Source of the DNA: Acorus gramineus
Lineage: Eukaryota > Streptophyta > Magnoliopsida > Acorales > Acoraceae
Assembly: GCA_030737835.1 (NCBI GenBank)
Contig: CM060849.1
Span: 2,976,001 to 3,040,000, forward strand
DNA: 64,000 nucleotides
Direction: 5' to 3'
The position numbers were made by a program, and so were the translations under genes. The first letter of the stretch is position 1. The number at the start of each line of letters is the position of its first letter. Below are positions 49,545 through 61,870 of this stretch, piece by piece. The notes below the pieces were generated by a model. That model was given only the letters and a program-made list of their open reading frames with translations. It was not told where the DNA came from and searched no databases.

Positions 49545-50763
49545 GAGAGTTTCATGCATGGAATTTCTTTAGATAAAGTGCATTCCACGAACCTGAGACT
49601 TCGACTCCTCCGGCGTCCACCAAGCAATAGGCATTCCCGGAATAGGCATGGGTGATCACATAGAGTCCCTCCCATGTGGGTTGCAGCTTGCCTTTGGGGT
49701 GGGGCTACCTTGATGGCATGATTTGTTTAAGTACTAGCTCCCCAATTTTAAATTTTCTCTCTATTACTTTCTTTTCAAATGCCCTTGCCACCCTCCTCTG
49801 GTAGGCCTGGGCATGGTCTGTGGCTCTTAACCTCTTTTCGTCTAATAGTTCAAGGCGTAGCAGGAATGCTTCTCTTCTCTCTTCGATCTGCAGGTCTTCT
49901 TCTAATACTATTCTTGAGGATGGGATAAGAATTTTGTAAGGTACTACCGCTTCTACCCCGAATGTGAGTGAATATGGGGCCTGGCCGGTGGGTGTTCATA
50001 TAGAGGTTCGGTAAGCCTAGAGGGCATCAACTAATTTGTCTGGCCAGTCAGTAGCTTTGTGGGTTTCTACTGTCTTATTTATGATTCTGAGCAAGGTTTT
50101 GTTGGTGGGGCCTCTGCTTGCCCATTTCCCTGGGGGTAATATGGTGTGGAGTGATGAAGCTCTATGTGGTGTTTATCACACAGATCTCAGAATTCTTGGG
50201 AAATGAATTAGGGGCCATTATCAGTTATGATCATTCTGGGGGTGCCGAACCATGCAAGGATATGGGTACGAACGAAACGGGCCAAGGTGGAGCTTTTGAT
50301 CAATAAATAGGACTCGGCTTCGGCCCATTTGGTAAAATATTCTGTGGCAGTGGGGATGAAAGCTTTCTGGGTGATTTTCTACTATGTCTCGAAATGGTCC
50401 TACTACATCTAATGCCCACATAAAAAATGGCCATGGTGAAGTCGTGGGATGCAAGGAAGATGCTGGTGCATGTATTTTGTTGGCATCAGTCTGACATTGG
50501 ACACAGCGTCGAACATATTTGTTGCAATCCCCTTCGAGTGTGGGCCAGTAATAGCCCATTCTTAGTACCCTTTTTGCTAGCATTTGAGCATTGACATGAC
50601 CTCCGCAGACTCCAAAGTGAGCTTCTTCCACAATGGTGTGTGCTTCCTCATCGTCTAGGCTTCAGAGTAACTCCCCGTTGAAGGATGCTTGAAAGAGTAT
50701 TCCCCCTTGGAGGCAGTATTTGATCGCTATCCTTTTAACTATCTTCTGATCGCCGTCAGTAGC
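49545..50763 (-). pseudogene. Tat-lineage integrase
   Basis: The minus strand encodes the integrase zinc-binding segment: EEAHFGVCGGHVNAQML, then GYYWPTLEGD, and C-x2-C in CVQCQTDANK, at about 50490-50635. A core follows with WALDVVGPF and, after a frameshift near 50380, MIITDNGP and YYPQGNGQAE. The C-terminal part reads WEGPYV, SGNAYCLVDA and ALYLKKFH in shifting frames and ends near 49545. It catalyses cDNA insertion in intact relatives. Several frameshifts and stops inactivate it. No chromodomain is visible, in contrast to the Tekay integrase. Confidence 0.88.
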
Positions 50764-51370
50764 TTATTCTGGAAATGAACCATCTTCGAGGTAGTTTTTG
50801 ATATCAAAGTACCATGGATTTCCATCATCCGTATCTTCTAGATCAAGGGCAAGGATTTTTATGGTACTAGTGATTCCTTCTGTTTGGTTTTGTTGATTTA
50901 GGAGGTTTTGAGTTTTACAATCTCGAAGTTTGGTGGCAAGTGATGAAGCTAATGAGGCTAAAGAGTCTGCAAGAATATTGTCTGTTCTAGGTATAAAGAT
51001 GTAGGTGACCTTACAAAACTGTTTCAATAGGATTATAGCAAGCTCCCTATATGGTTTTAATTTTGGGTCCCTAGTCTGACACTTTTTCAAGGTCTGGCGA
51101 ATTACTAAAAGTGAGTCTCCAATAATGTCTAGATCTTTGACCCTCAGAGCTAGAGCTATCTTCAAACCTGCTATCAGAGCTTCATATTCTGCAATATTGT
51201 TGGTGGCGTTGAATGTGAGCTGAAACGCCCGTGGGATAATGACGCCTTCAGGGGAGATTAATGCTATTCCTATCCCTCTCCTATCCCTCTCCCTTGTTGA
51301 TTAATTGCTCCGTCGAAGTACAATGTCCATGTCTTCCTATTTTTCTCTTCGATGAGTGCAAATATTTCTT
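50764..51370 (-). pseudogene. Second (archaeal-type) RNase H of the Tat element
   Basis: The minus strand reads TWTLYFDGAINQQGRG near 51340, then after a frameshift NNIAEYEALIAGLKIAL and DIIGDSLLVIRQ. Further on it reads YIFIPRTDNILADSLASLA. This set of motifs (FDGA, E in AEYEAL, GDS, and the ADSLA segment) marks the extra RNase H typical of Tat/Ogre elements, and it separates this element from the Tekay elements nearby. A stop follows at 50764-50766. Confidence 0.9.
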
Positions 51371-52640
51371 CGTCTGGGAAGTCGGTCCTCACTGGTTCGT
51401 AATCAGGGAGAGGGAGCTGAGCGAGATGGTCGGCAATGGCTTGACCTTTAATGGACTTCTGAGTGGCGTAAGTGATGTCAAACTCATTTAACTGGACTTG
51501 CCATCAGGCCAAGCGACCAGTTAATACGGCTTTCTCGAATGGGAACCTTACCGGGTCTATTTAGGCAAAGTAATTGACTTTGTGGGCAAGAAAATAATGG
51601 CGTAGCTTCTGGGAAGCCCATACTAAAGCTAAGCAAGTCTTTTTTATGGGAGGGTAGGCTTGTTCATATTCAATTAATGTCTTACTTAGATAGTAAACAG
51701 CCTTTTCTTTCCTTCCCATGTCATCGTGTTGTGCGAGCACAGCACCAATGGCCTCCTTGGTTGCTGCTACATAAAGAAGTACGGGGTCGTCCGGGTACCG
51801 GGGATGAGAGGACTGGGGGATTAAGGAGGTATTTTTTTAAGCTATCGAAGGCCTTTTGGCATTCGTTATCCCAGTTAAACTTAACTCCCCCTTTTAGTAG
51901 TTTGTAAAAGGGGCGGCATCGTTCGACATGTTGTGAGATGAATCTTCTGATGAATTGTAGCCGACCGATGAGTCCTCTTAATTCCTTTAAGTTCTTGGGT
52001 GGGGGCATTTGGGCAATGGCCCTTGCTTTAGTTGGATCAACTTAAATCCCCCTCTTGCTTACGATGAACCCCAAGAGCTTCCCCGAAGAGACACCAAAGC
52101 AACATTTCTTTGGGTTCATCTTAAGTGAAAATTCCCTGCATCTTTGTAGCACTTGTTTGAGTATATCCGCATGCCCTATTCGAGTCCTAGATTTGACTAG
52201 GATGTCATCTACGTAAACCTCTACTAGCTTGTGCATCATATCAAGAAATATTGAAGTCATCGCTCTTTGATACGTTGCACCCGCATTTTTAAGCCCGAAA
52301 GGCATTACTGCATAGTAGTAAGTCTCCTAGGGATTGGTGAAGGAAGTCTTTTCCTGGTCATCTTCTGCCAACCGAATCTGGTTGTATCCAGAAAATCCAT
52401 CCATAAAAGAGAGCATTTCATATCCTGCCGTGTTATCGACAAGGAGATCAATATGCGGAAGTGGGAAATCATTCTTCGGGCATGCTCGATTGAGGTCCCT
52501 GAAGTCAATGCACACCCGAATATTGCCGTCCTTTTTGGATACCGGAACAATATTGGCTACCCATTTCGGGTACAAGACTACCCAGATAAATTTAGCCTGG
52601 TGGAGTTTGTCCCTCATCTTTAATTTTTAATGCCACCTCC
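51371..52640 (-). pseudogene. Tat-lineage reverse transcriptase and first RNase H
   Basis: Reverse transcriptase motifs lie in one frame from about 52617: WVANIVPVSKKDGNIRVC, IDFRDLNRACPKNDFPLPH, MDGFSGYNQI, MPFGLKNAGATYQRAM and the catalytic YVDD (52204-52215) in EVYVDDILVKSRT. The connection and RNase H region follows (MPPPKNLKELRGLIGRLQF, CRPFYKLLKGG, CQKAFDSLKKYL). In-frame stops lie at 52327-52329 and 52042-52044, and the frame is lost after about 51790. Later fragments include GQAIADHLAQLPLPDYEP. The sequence is of the class that keeps PLPHID-type segments, as in Tat and Athila. Confidence 0.92.
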
Positions 52641-53670
52641 GGATGAAGGCGCCTTAGCTTCTGTTTTACTGGTTTTGTGTTAGGCTCTAAAATTAATCGG
52701 TGCTCGACCAAAGAGGTATCGAGTCCAAGCATGTCTTTGTATGATCAGGGGAAGGCGTCAATATGCTCACGTAGTATTTTAATTGGACTTTCTTTTTCAT
52801 TGGGCTTCAGCTCCGCACTAATTGGAAATGACCTTGGGGCTAGCTTCAGTCCCCAGGTTTAGTTCTTCCACCTTCTAGTCTACTTCTTCCGTCCTCTCAT
52901 CAAACCTCTGTAGGCTCCGCTTAAATTCTTTGGAGATGTCTTCTTCTTCTTTGCTGTCTTCATCGCAGATTTCGAAACTCCCAAACCGTCATCTAAGTTT
53001 TCTATATTATCTAGGTCTGGTTCTTCTATAACTATTATAGACTCAAATTTTTCTAGGCCAAAAAAGGTCCCACTATGATTTTTTATGTGGTTAATGTTAT
53101 GGTCAGGTATCTGACTTCTAGAGGGCTTGACTGTTTAAGTGGGGTACTGGGGCTGGAATGTTTAGTTTGGCTGGCTAGATATCGCAAGTTATTTAGACGA
53201 TCAGAGTCATCACTAAAGGGGTGCCATGCTGGGGTGAAGTCATCTTTGTCAAATAAGGACCCTAAGGTTTTAGTTTCCATTTTTGTTTTGTTGTTTTTTT
53301 TTGTTTCTTTTTTTTTTGGTGTTTTTTTTGTTTTTTGTTTTTTTTTTTAAAGGAAAAGACAACTGATATTTACAACTTACTGGATTAATTTAGGTGCTTC
53401 AACCGACCTTCCTCCAACAGCTGGCGCTCCTTTGTTGTGATGCTTGCGCACGGCGAGGAAAGAGTGCTTGGTCAGCTGGAGTTTCACCGACTGGTGGTGT
53501 GTCTAAGAGTTTATCGGGGTGTGGAAATAACCAGTTAAGGGAGCCCGAGAGATAGTCCGGCTCTCTTTCCTGGATAGAGGTTAAGGGACGAGGATACATG
53601 GCTTCTTCAACCTGCTCTGTGGTTGTTCCCTTTATGAAGTGTTCATATAGTCCCCAATTACATTTCCTTT

Positions 53671-54462
53671 TTAAATCAATATGTTGGTTAGATGAGCCAA
53701 GTTCTTATCTAGCCAGGCTGGGAGTTTGATGGGTTCTAGGATCCCACCTTTTAACCCTAATGTTTTTCCTGGGATGTGACCCATGGCTTTCATCATGTGC
53801 CAACCTGGGTTTTTAGGCTTAGGGTGATTTGCCTTTACAGCACTGGTGAGGGTGTCTTGAGGGTTCAGCCAATTGGCTGGGAAGTCTAGGATGTGGATGG
53901 TGGTTTCTTTTGGCCTTGGGTTGATGGTTTCGATAGTGGTAGTCTCATTATTAGTGAACCCTGATTTGGGTTCCTTAATTGCGTCTCCTTGTATTTTGAG
54001 TATTTGATTTCCCAAGGGGAATTTCAAACACTGGTGCACGGGAGAAGAGACCCCTTTATTTAGGCTAACCATTTACGTCCTAGGATCATGTTATAGTCAG
54101 AGTCCATTTCTAAAACATATGCTTCGACAATTGTTTCTAAGGACCCTATTTTTAATGGGAAGTCTTTAAAACCAAGAACTGGGCGAGCTGTCTTATCATA
54201 GGTGAATATCCGAATATCTGTCTCCAGGAGCGTGGTGATATGTCCGCCAATGTGTTCAAAGGTGCGTAGTGACATGAGGTTTACTCCTGCACCGGTATCG
54301 ACCAGTACTTTATCTATGGGATGCCCGTTAATATCTACTGTGATGCATACGGTTGAGGTGTTGATAACTTTATCGCAGACTTCTTATTTGGCCCTAAATG
54401 TTATCATAGGCCCCAGTCCCGCAGAAGCCAAGGCTACTGGCATGTTTAAGGTGGAGATTTGA
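53671..54462 (-). pseudogene. Tat-lineage protease region
   Basis: The minus strand encodes DTGAGVNLMSLRTFE, with the catalytic DTGA at 54288-54299, and later YNMILGRKWL near 54070. A frameshift there leads into a segment reading NKGVSSPVHQCLKFPLGN and, downstream, a glycine-rich MGHIPGKTLGLKGGILEPI segment like that linking protease to reverse transcriptase in Tat/Athila elements. The frame ends with a stop at 53671. Confidence 0.85.
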
Positions 54463-54762
54463 GGGTCAACTTGGACTCTTCCTAAAAACAACCTTATGGC
54501 CTGTTGGTGGTGTTCCGAGGTTTCGATCAACTCTAGGATAGAGATCTTTGCGGGGATTCTTCGTAGCTGGTCGACGATGTCAATCCTATCCCCGACACTT
54601 GCTTCCTCGGTTTCTGTTTTGGGTATGGGACGTCTATAGGTGGGGACAGCATTAAAGATTCTTCCGGCCCTAGTTGTATGATGGTTTAGCGTATCAACCG
54701 TGGTCTGGGGAATTTGGTTTTTTAATAGGCTAAAGGTTTTTGTTAACTAGCAGGATGGGGCT
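54463..54762 (-). pseudogene. Tat-lineage gag C-terminal part, at the inversion breakpoint
   Basis: On the minus strand a frame is open from about 54745 downward, with segments RAGRIFNAVPTYRRPIPK and DRIDIVDQLRRIPAKISI. It leads into the protease frame. The RIPAKISILELIE segment resembles the linker upstream of protease in Tat elements. The sequence stops abruptly at about 54762, where LTR p continues on the plus strand. It is the natural continuation of the gag fragment ending near 37636. Confidence 0.7.
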
Positions 54763-57060
54763 TAATATATTAGATATTTTGCATGCTAGGCTTATATTAC
54801 ATGTATTGTATCCATGTATGAATAATTGTGTTGTATGCGCCCCTCTAGTATGGGCGTGTATTGCTGTAATGTGTATCGATGTACAGAATATGGCATGCCT
54901 TAGGTAGTATTGTAATACTACTCCCACCATATTAATTGGAATATCCAGTATGATTAAGTCTGGGTTAATAACGGGCACCTGCCTAATATTCCCTTGCGAT
55001 AAGACTCGAGGGCGTGGTGTAGTTGTTGCGCCCATGCTAATGGGGCAAAGCTATGACCGACTTCATGAGATGATGATCTCTCTCGCCCTCTCCCTCTGCA
55101 CGGACTGAGTAAGTAGATGCGATTTCCTACTCGACTCAGGTTCGTTTGGAATATTGGCATGCACCTATTAGTGCGCGAGATCGCGCTTGACCCTTACCTT
55201 TTAAGTTGGTGATATCCAACGCATGCTTAAGTTAGGCCTTGTGTGCTTATGTGATTAATGACCATGTATGCATGTTGTATGATTTATTATGATGTAAATC
55301 TATGATTAGGGAGTATCCCTATGATTAATTGATATGTGATCGTGCATATGGTTCATGCACATAACTAAGATTAAATTCTCCTATAAAATATATGCGCATG
55401 TTAAAACTAATTAGGCCTATCTGAAATAGGCGTGGGTATGACCCGCTGTCGGGTTGTACCTTATTAGTTAGAGCGCTAGCGATGTAATCGCCCCGTGCAT
55501 CCGAGCGATGCACTCGTTTGGAATTCAGGAGAATTCATTATCTTATCGGTTTTGTTAAGCCGGTAGTTGGGGCATTAAGCTAGGCCTACCCGTGCTAGGC
55601 GTGTATATGAACCGCCTGTTGGGTTATGTGCCCTGGGATTATTTCTGCGTGAGAGCAGAAGCAACCCCCCTTATGTCCGAGCGACGAAACCGTGTGAGAG
55701 TACAATAGTGTTCGCTATCATCGATATGTGATTATCGAGAGTAGTTGTTTTTCCATTGGGTTCGCTTTGCGAACGTGGAGTGTTTCCTCCCAATGTCGTC
55801 CGTGTTGAAGCAGCCCAGGTTGTAGCTGTCCTGACAGAGGGCCCCTATCTGTAGGTATTATCAATGAATGCGGCAAGATGTACTGATCGTGGGGGTATAC
55901 CAGGTAGAGGCTACCGGGAGAGGGCTAACGAATGATATTGCGAGCGTGGAATCGTTCTCCCCTTCGTTGGATCCGATGTAGGAACTTCTCGGCGTTGGAA
56001 AAGCTATCCTGACAGAGGGCTCCCATCCGTAGGTACCACCGAGGCGTTCGGAAGCGTACTGATCGTGGGAGTATACCAGGTAGTGACTACTCGGGGAAAG
56101 GGCTACCGGTGGACCAAGGGTGTAGAGGAGTCTAATCTCTCCAAAAGTCCTATGTCACCTGTAAAGGGTGAGGGTGAGGATGAGGTGAAGACACGTCGCC
56201 GCGTGACCCATTCGTGGTTCGTCCGTTCCCATAGTTGTTGGGTCCGGTTGCGTATCGATGTTCAAAGACATCGTTGGGCAGTTATCTCGATGTAGATGAT
56301 CCAGTAGTGTTGTGTAGACCAGTAATTCCGGGTCTCGTCAACCAACGGTATGGTCTCTCCCCAAGAGACCCAAGAGTCTCCCTCCGGGAGTGAGGGTGAG
56401 GGTGAGGTTGGTGATCCAGTAGTGTTGTGTGAACCAGTAATCCCGGGTCTCCTCGACCAACGGTATGGTCTCTCCCCAAAAGACCCAAGAGTCTTCCTCT
56501 GGGAGTGAGGGTGAGGGTGAGGTTGGTCGCGCCGTCGCGTGACCCTGTTATCCATTGGGTTTCTACCCATGTTTTTCCTTGAAAGGAAATTGTGTTAGCA
56601 TTGAACTGTTGTATGGTGATTGGTTTCCAGCCACTCACTGAGCTTGTAGCTCACCCCTCGCACACTGTTTCTTTTCGGAGGCAGTGTTGGGCATGGAGCG
56701 GGAGCTTTCCTGTGGCGTGGTCTTATGGGCGTGGAGCGTTCTTCCGGCGGGTGGCGAGTGCGAGGCTGTCAGCAGTCCTAGAGTCATTTTATGTATTGTA
56801 AATCGTGCATGTGGCACATGTTGTATTTTATTTGGACTAGACTTGGCTCTCACTGGATAGTGATTGTGTATTCGAGTCTGTAATAATTGTTTTTTTTACA
56901 TACATTGTTTGTATATTATGCTTCTATTTTCTAGTCGGTTATCATTATCTTTGCTTTGCCACCTTGTGTGTTGTTGTTGGAGTCTTTATTGACCTCAGGT
57001 ATTGATAGCTGATATTTCATTATTGCCACGTCTCGGGGACGGCCGCCCTGGGGCGTGACA
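54763..57060 (+). repeat. Solo LTR 'p', 3' half, plus strand
   Basis: It starts at TAATATATTAGATATTTTGC in mid-LTR, exactly where the half at 37637-39121 stops, and ends at GGCCGCCCTGGGGCGTGACA (57060). The bases CGTGC follow (57061-57065), equal to the complement of 39122-39126. It carries the family's internal duplications around 56290-56520. Confidence 0.92.
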
Positions 57061-59098
57061 CGTGCCTCTGACCCGCCTCAAACGGAAGGATGTCCAGTTC
57101 GAGTGGTCCCCGTCTGGCGAGGAGAGCTTCCTGGAGTTGAAGCGAAGACTCACCTCAGCGCCAGTCCTTACCATTCCGTCTGGGAGTGGTGGATTCGCAG
57201 TCTACTTCGACACATCGTGGCTGGGTTTGGGTTGCGTCCTGATGCAGTATGGTAAGGTTGTGGCTTATGCGTCACGTCAGTTGAAGCCCCATGAGCAGAA
57301 TTACCCCACCCATGACTTGGAGTTAGCGGCGATCATCTTTGCGTTGAAGATATGGATGCACTATCTCTATGGTGAGGAGTTCGAGCTCTTCACGGATCAC
57401 AAGAGCCTGACTTATTTGCAGTCCCAGCCGGAGCTCAACATGCGTCAGCGACGTTGGGTCGAGTTCCTGAAGGACTATGACTGTGACATCGCTTACCATC
57501 CGGGTAAGGCGAATGTCGTGGCCGATGCTCTCAGCAGGCAGCCCTTGGGCATGGCCGCCCACTTGGCTGTACGTCGTTGGAGGCTTCTGGAGGAGGCCGC
57601 TTGCTGGATCAGCGTTCAAGAGACGCCTGCGGGTGGTTTTTTGGCCAGGCTAGTGGTGCAGCCCGTTCTTCTCGACGAGATCCGCATGGCTCAGGGGTGG
57701 GATCCTCACTTTCTAGTCCTCTCTGAAGGCGTCGCCCGGGGCGAGCGTCCGGACTACCAGATTTGCGAGGACGGAATCCTGTGGTTCAGAGGTCGGGTAT
57801 GCATTCCTGACGACGCAGAGCTGAAGCAGAAGATCTTAGACGAGGCCCATCGTTCGAGGTACACAGTGCATCCTGGTGGCACGAAGATGTACAGGGGCCT
57901 TCGTCGTGGCTACTGGTGGCGCGGGATGAAGGCGGATATTGGCTGTTTCGTTGCCCGTTGCTTGGTATGCCAGCAGGTGAAGTCAGAGCATCAGCGTCCT
58001 GCGGGGAAGCTGCAGTCCATTGAGATTCCTCAGTGGAAGTGGGAGCAGATCACCATGGACTTCGTTTCGGGTCTGCCGAGGTCACGTTCGGGTCGCGATG
58101 CCATCTGGGTGATCATCGACCGACTGACTAAGTCCGCTCATTTCCTCCCCATTCGACTCACCGATTCTCTGGACACCCTGGCGCAGTTGTTTGTCTCCGA
58201 GATTGTTCGTCTCCATGGCACTCCCGTCAGCATCATTTCTGATAGAGATGCGAGGTTTACTTCGAGGTTCTGGCGCAGCCTCCAGCACGCCCTTGGTACG
58301 AACCTCCACTTCAGTACAGCGTTTCATCCGTAGATGGACGGCCAATCGGAGAGGACGATACAGACCCTGGAGGACATGCTGTGAGCGTGCGTTCTCGACT
58401 TTGGGGGCAGTTAGGAGAGGCATCTCCTGTTGGTGGAGTTCACCTACAACAACAGCTACCACTCGAGTATTCGGATGGCACCATATGAAGCACTCTATGG
58501 CCGCAGCTGTAGGTCTCCCTTGTGTTGGGACGAGGTCGGAGAGCGCCAGTTGGAGGGACCAGAGATCGTCCGCCAGACCTCAGAGAAGGTCAAGACGATT
58601 CGTGAGCATATCCGAATCGCTCAGAGCCGTCAGAAGAGCTACGCCGATCGTCGTCGCCGTGAGCTCGCTTTCGAGGCTGGTTACTGTGTTTTCCTGAAGG
58701 TGTCCCCGTCGAAGGGCATCTTCCGTTTTGGTGTGCGGGGCAAGCTGAGTCCGCGTTACATTGGCCCGTTTCTCATCCTTGAGCGGATTGGAGAGATGGC
58801 CTATCACATAGCCTTGCCCCCACAGTTGGCTCAAGCCCGTGACGGCTTTCATGTCTCGCAGCTGAGGTGTTTAGTCCACGATCCTGCTCACGTTATCCCA
58901 TTCGAGCCGCTCGTCTTCGAGCCGGACTTGTCATTCGTGGAGTAGGCGATCGAGATCCTGGACCGACGCGAGAAGAGGCTCTGCACCAAGACCATCCAGT
59001 TGGTTAAGGTGCGTTGGCAGCACCGTTCTGGTGCCGAGGCCACTTGGGAGCGCAAGGACGCCATGCGTGGCGCATATCCACATCTTTTCCCTTCCTAG
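57061..59098 (+). pseudogene. Tekay-type RNase H, integrase and chromodomain (3' half of pol)
   Basis: One frame starts with [10 protein letters not shown], the continuation of the pol half ending at 39122. RNase H follows ([50 protein letters not shown]). Next is integrase: an H-H-C-C zinc segment ([19 protein letters not shown]) and a D-D-E core ([24 protein letters not shown]). The GPFLILE tail and a C-terminal chromodomain (EILDRREKRL, VRWQHRSGAEATWERK) complete it, up to the natural stop at 59096-59098. In-frame stops lie at 58331-58333, 58379-58381, 58409-58411 and 58943-58945; no frameshift is seen. Confidence 0.95.
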
Positions 59099-59134
59099 AT
59101 GTTTTTGTATTAAATTTTGTGGACAAAATTTCCT

Positions 59135-59146
59135 GGGGGGGAAGAA
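59135..59146 (+). other. Polypurine tract of the split Tekay element
   Basis: The purine run GGGGGGGAAGAA lies directly before the LTR start TGTTATATATG, in the plus-strand primer position. Confidence 0.88.
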
Positions 59147-61870
59147 TGTTATATATGTGTCACTTTTTAGCCTATTGGTCACATTTGGGTCTTTTCTGGC
59201 CATTTTCCAATTTTTCTTTTTTCGATCGGAGCCGCTAAAATTTTAGACTTTTAGCTATCTGCGTGAGTTCGAGTACTCCGATTGGAAATCTAACTGCATA
59301 TTATGAGTCCTGGTACCATTTTGTACTACTCATAAAAATTTCATCGAATTCCGGTAACGTTTTAAAAATTATGCAGTTCTGAATCGTATCCGGGTTTCGG
59401 TCGTTTCTGGTTTGTTAGGTGGAATAGTGTTGGGATATTTTGGTGGTTATGGTAACCTTGGGTAACCTCACCCCCCTCTTGCTTAATTGGTAAGAAAACT
59501 TTGGTTATTTTTGATGTGTGTGGGTGAGTTTAACTTAGGTTCACCACCCCCTTTTTCCCTTCTCATCACCCCCCCCCCCATTTGAGAAAAAGTGATTTCT
59601 CTCTCTCTCTCTCTTTCACCACCTCTCACGCCTCCCTCTCCCTCTTGTTTGTGTGTGTGTGTGTGTGTGTTTTGAAGGAAAAAAAGAAGGAGAAGAAGAA
59701 GCAAAAGAAGAGGAGAAGTGAAAGAGAAAGAACACTCAAAGGTGTGTTCATGTGTTGTTGTTATTAGGTGTTGATTCCTTTCTCTTAGGCTCCCTCTCAT
59801 GCTCCCTTTTTGCCCCTGATTTTCAGCCAAGTAAGGCTGAGGAGGTGGTGGTGTTGGTTGCGGTGGTTGCGGTGGTTTTGGTGCGCCAAGAGCACCCGAA
59901 TTCCTCTCCTTTTCTTTCCCCTCTATTGGCTCTCCTCCTCCCTTATCTATGTTTTAATGGTTGTTAGGGCTGTTAGGGTGTTCATGCATGCCATGCATGT
60001 GGGTTAGGGTGTGTGAGAGGGCTGTGGAGGGGGTGGGAGAGGTCTGGGCGCGCGCGTCTGCGTGCGCAGTGGGGTACTGGCGGGCGTACGCTCAGGCGCG
60101 CGAGCGTGCGTGCGAGGAGCGGGCGCACGCGCGTAGTGCGCACGAGCGCGCCCGAACATGCGCGCGCGCGGCAGCGCGTCTGGACGCACGGATGGGCACG
60201 CGGCAGTGCGCCAGGGGGTGCGGGGGAGCGTGCGCGCGTGCTTATGCATGCGTACACGTGCGGGGGCCACGTGTGTGGCTGCCCGAGAGTTCGGGTAGGT
60301 GTCGGGGCACTCGGACTTGCGTGCGTACGTGCGTGCTTGCATGCGTGCGAGCCCGTATGCGTGCTTGTCCTAGTTTTAGGCATTTCTAGTAAATTCCATG
60401 TATATTTATGTAGTTATACTCACCATATTAGATGCCTTTGTCTTGCAGATCTTGGCGAACGGTCACGCAACGACCCGGGTTGTGGTGAGTGGGTCGATCC
60501 AACCCAGTTGGGAGGCGTTCGATGCACGTAGACGTGCATTGCCCTCCCCTGGGGCATCATAACTGCATATTAGCCATATTTGCATGTGGATGTTATTATT
60601 GGGCTTGCTAGGTTGCATCCATGCCATGTTAGAACTAACATGTTAGGGTTATATACATCCTAGTACCATGTGTAGGGACCAATGCTCGTTCATGCATCAT
60701 GTCCCATGTTAGGATAATATTTGATTCCTGCATGTACCCCGACCTTACCTAAGTATACCCTTAGATATTTATGAAAAGCATAAGTGTAAGCATGCCTTAG
60801 AAAATATTACAACCATGTTATTATAATATTTAAATGCTTCCATGATGAATTCCTTGTATATTCATTATCCACGTTATATGCTTAGGTTGAGTCTCAAATC
60901 TTGCCTAATGAGTTTAGGCAAGTGTATGACCGCTTATGGGGATCATACTTGGCAATTGTCACTATGAATAATATGTTTTTCCCCGCATCTTAGTTATGCG
61001 CCCTGGAGGAATTCTTGAGAATTCGTTACCTCATCAGTGTTTAGTAACCGTTGTCGACGGATCCAAGAGGATCGTATCCGTGAGTGTAGATTGTTTTCTC
61101 CCCTTCGTTGGATCCGTGTAGGAACTACCCGGGTTGGGAAAAGCTGTCCTGACAGAGGGCTCTCATCCGTAGGTACTACCGATGCATTCAGAAACGAACT
61201 AATTATGGGAGTATACCAGGTAGAGGCTACTCGGGGAAAGAGCTACCGGTGGACCAAGGTGTAGAGCCATCTAATCTCTCCCAAAAGTCCTATGTCACCT
61301 CTAAAGGGTGAGGGTGTGGTGGGCCGGCGTCGGTACGACCCACCAATTTGTGCAGTTACTCCCATCTTAGGGACTTTAATTATTTTAAAGGTTAAATATG
61401 AGTTGTGTTGCATGGATTGTACCATTCACTGAGTGTGTGGCTCACCCCTCGCATATCTTTTTCCTCTAGTTGTGGCTGAGTCGGATCTGAAGGAGGAGCT
61501 CCCCGAGGCATTACACTAGTAGTGGAGCAGCGTTCGCGTTTTGGGTCTTGCGAGTGAGAGGCCATCAGCATCCCCTTTTCCTTGTATGTATTGTTACTCG
61601 TGCTTGGGCACAGTACTTGTATGTAGATGTCTTTGTTTTATATTGGCTCTCACAGGACAATTGATTATGTATTCTGGTCTGTAATATGTCTTTGAATTAC
61701 AGACTTAGTCGTTTAAGCTTCTGTTATATGTATGTATATTTTGTCAGCTACGTTGTTAATTGTGTTATTACCTTCGATGTTGTTTAGAGTCATTTATTGA
61801 TCTCGTGTCTGGACTGCTGATATTATATATATTTGCCACGTATCGGGGACGGCTGCCCTGGGGTGTGACA
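59147..61870 (+). repeat. 3' LTR of the split Tekay element, 2724 bp
   Basis: It runs from TGTTATATATGTGTCAC to GGCTGCCCTGGGGTGTGACA, with target duplication AACGG at 61871-61875. It retains the middle portion (about 59692-61019) that is deleted in its 5' LTR. That portion includes the GGTGGTTGCGGTGG-type block and the CpG-dense core at about 60045-60365, followed by the acceptor-like TTGTCTTGCAG at 60449. A (GT)n run lies at 59650-59671. It is shorter than the other LTRs because it has single copies of some internal duplications. Confidence 0.93.
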
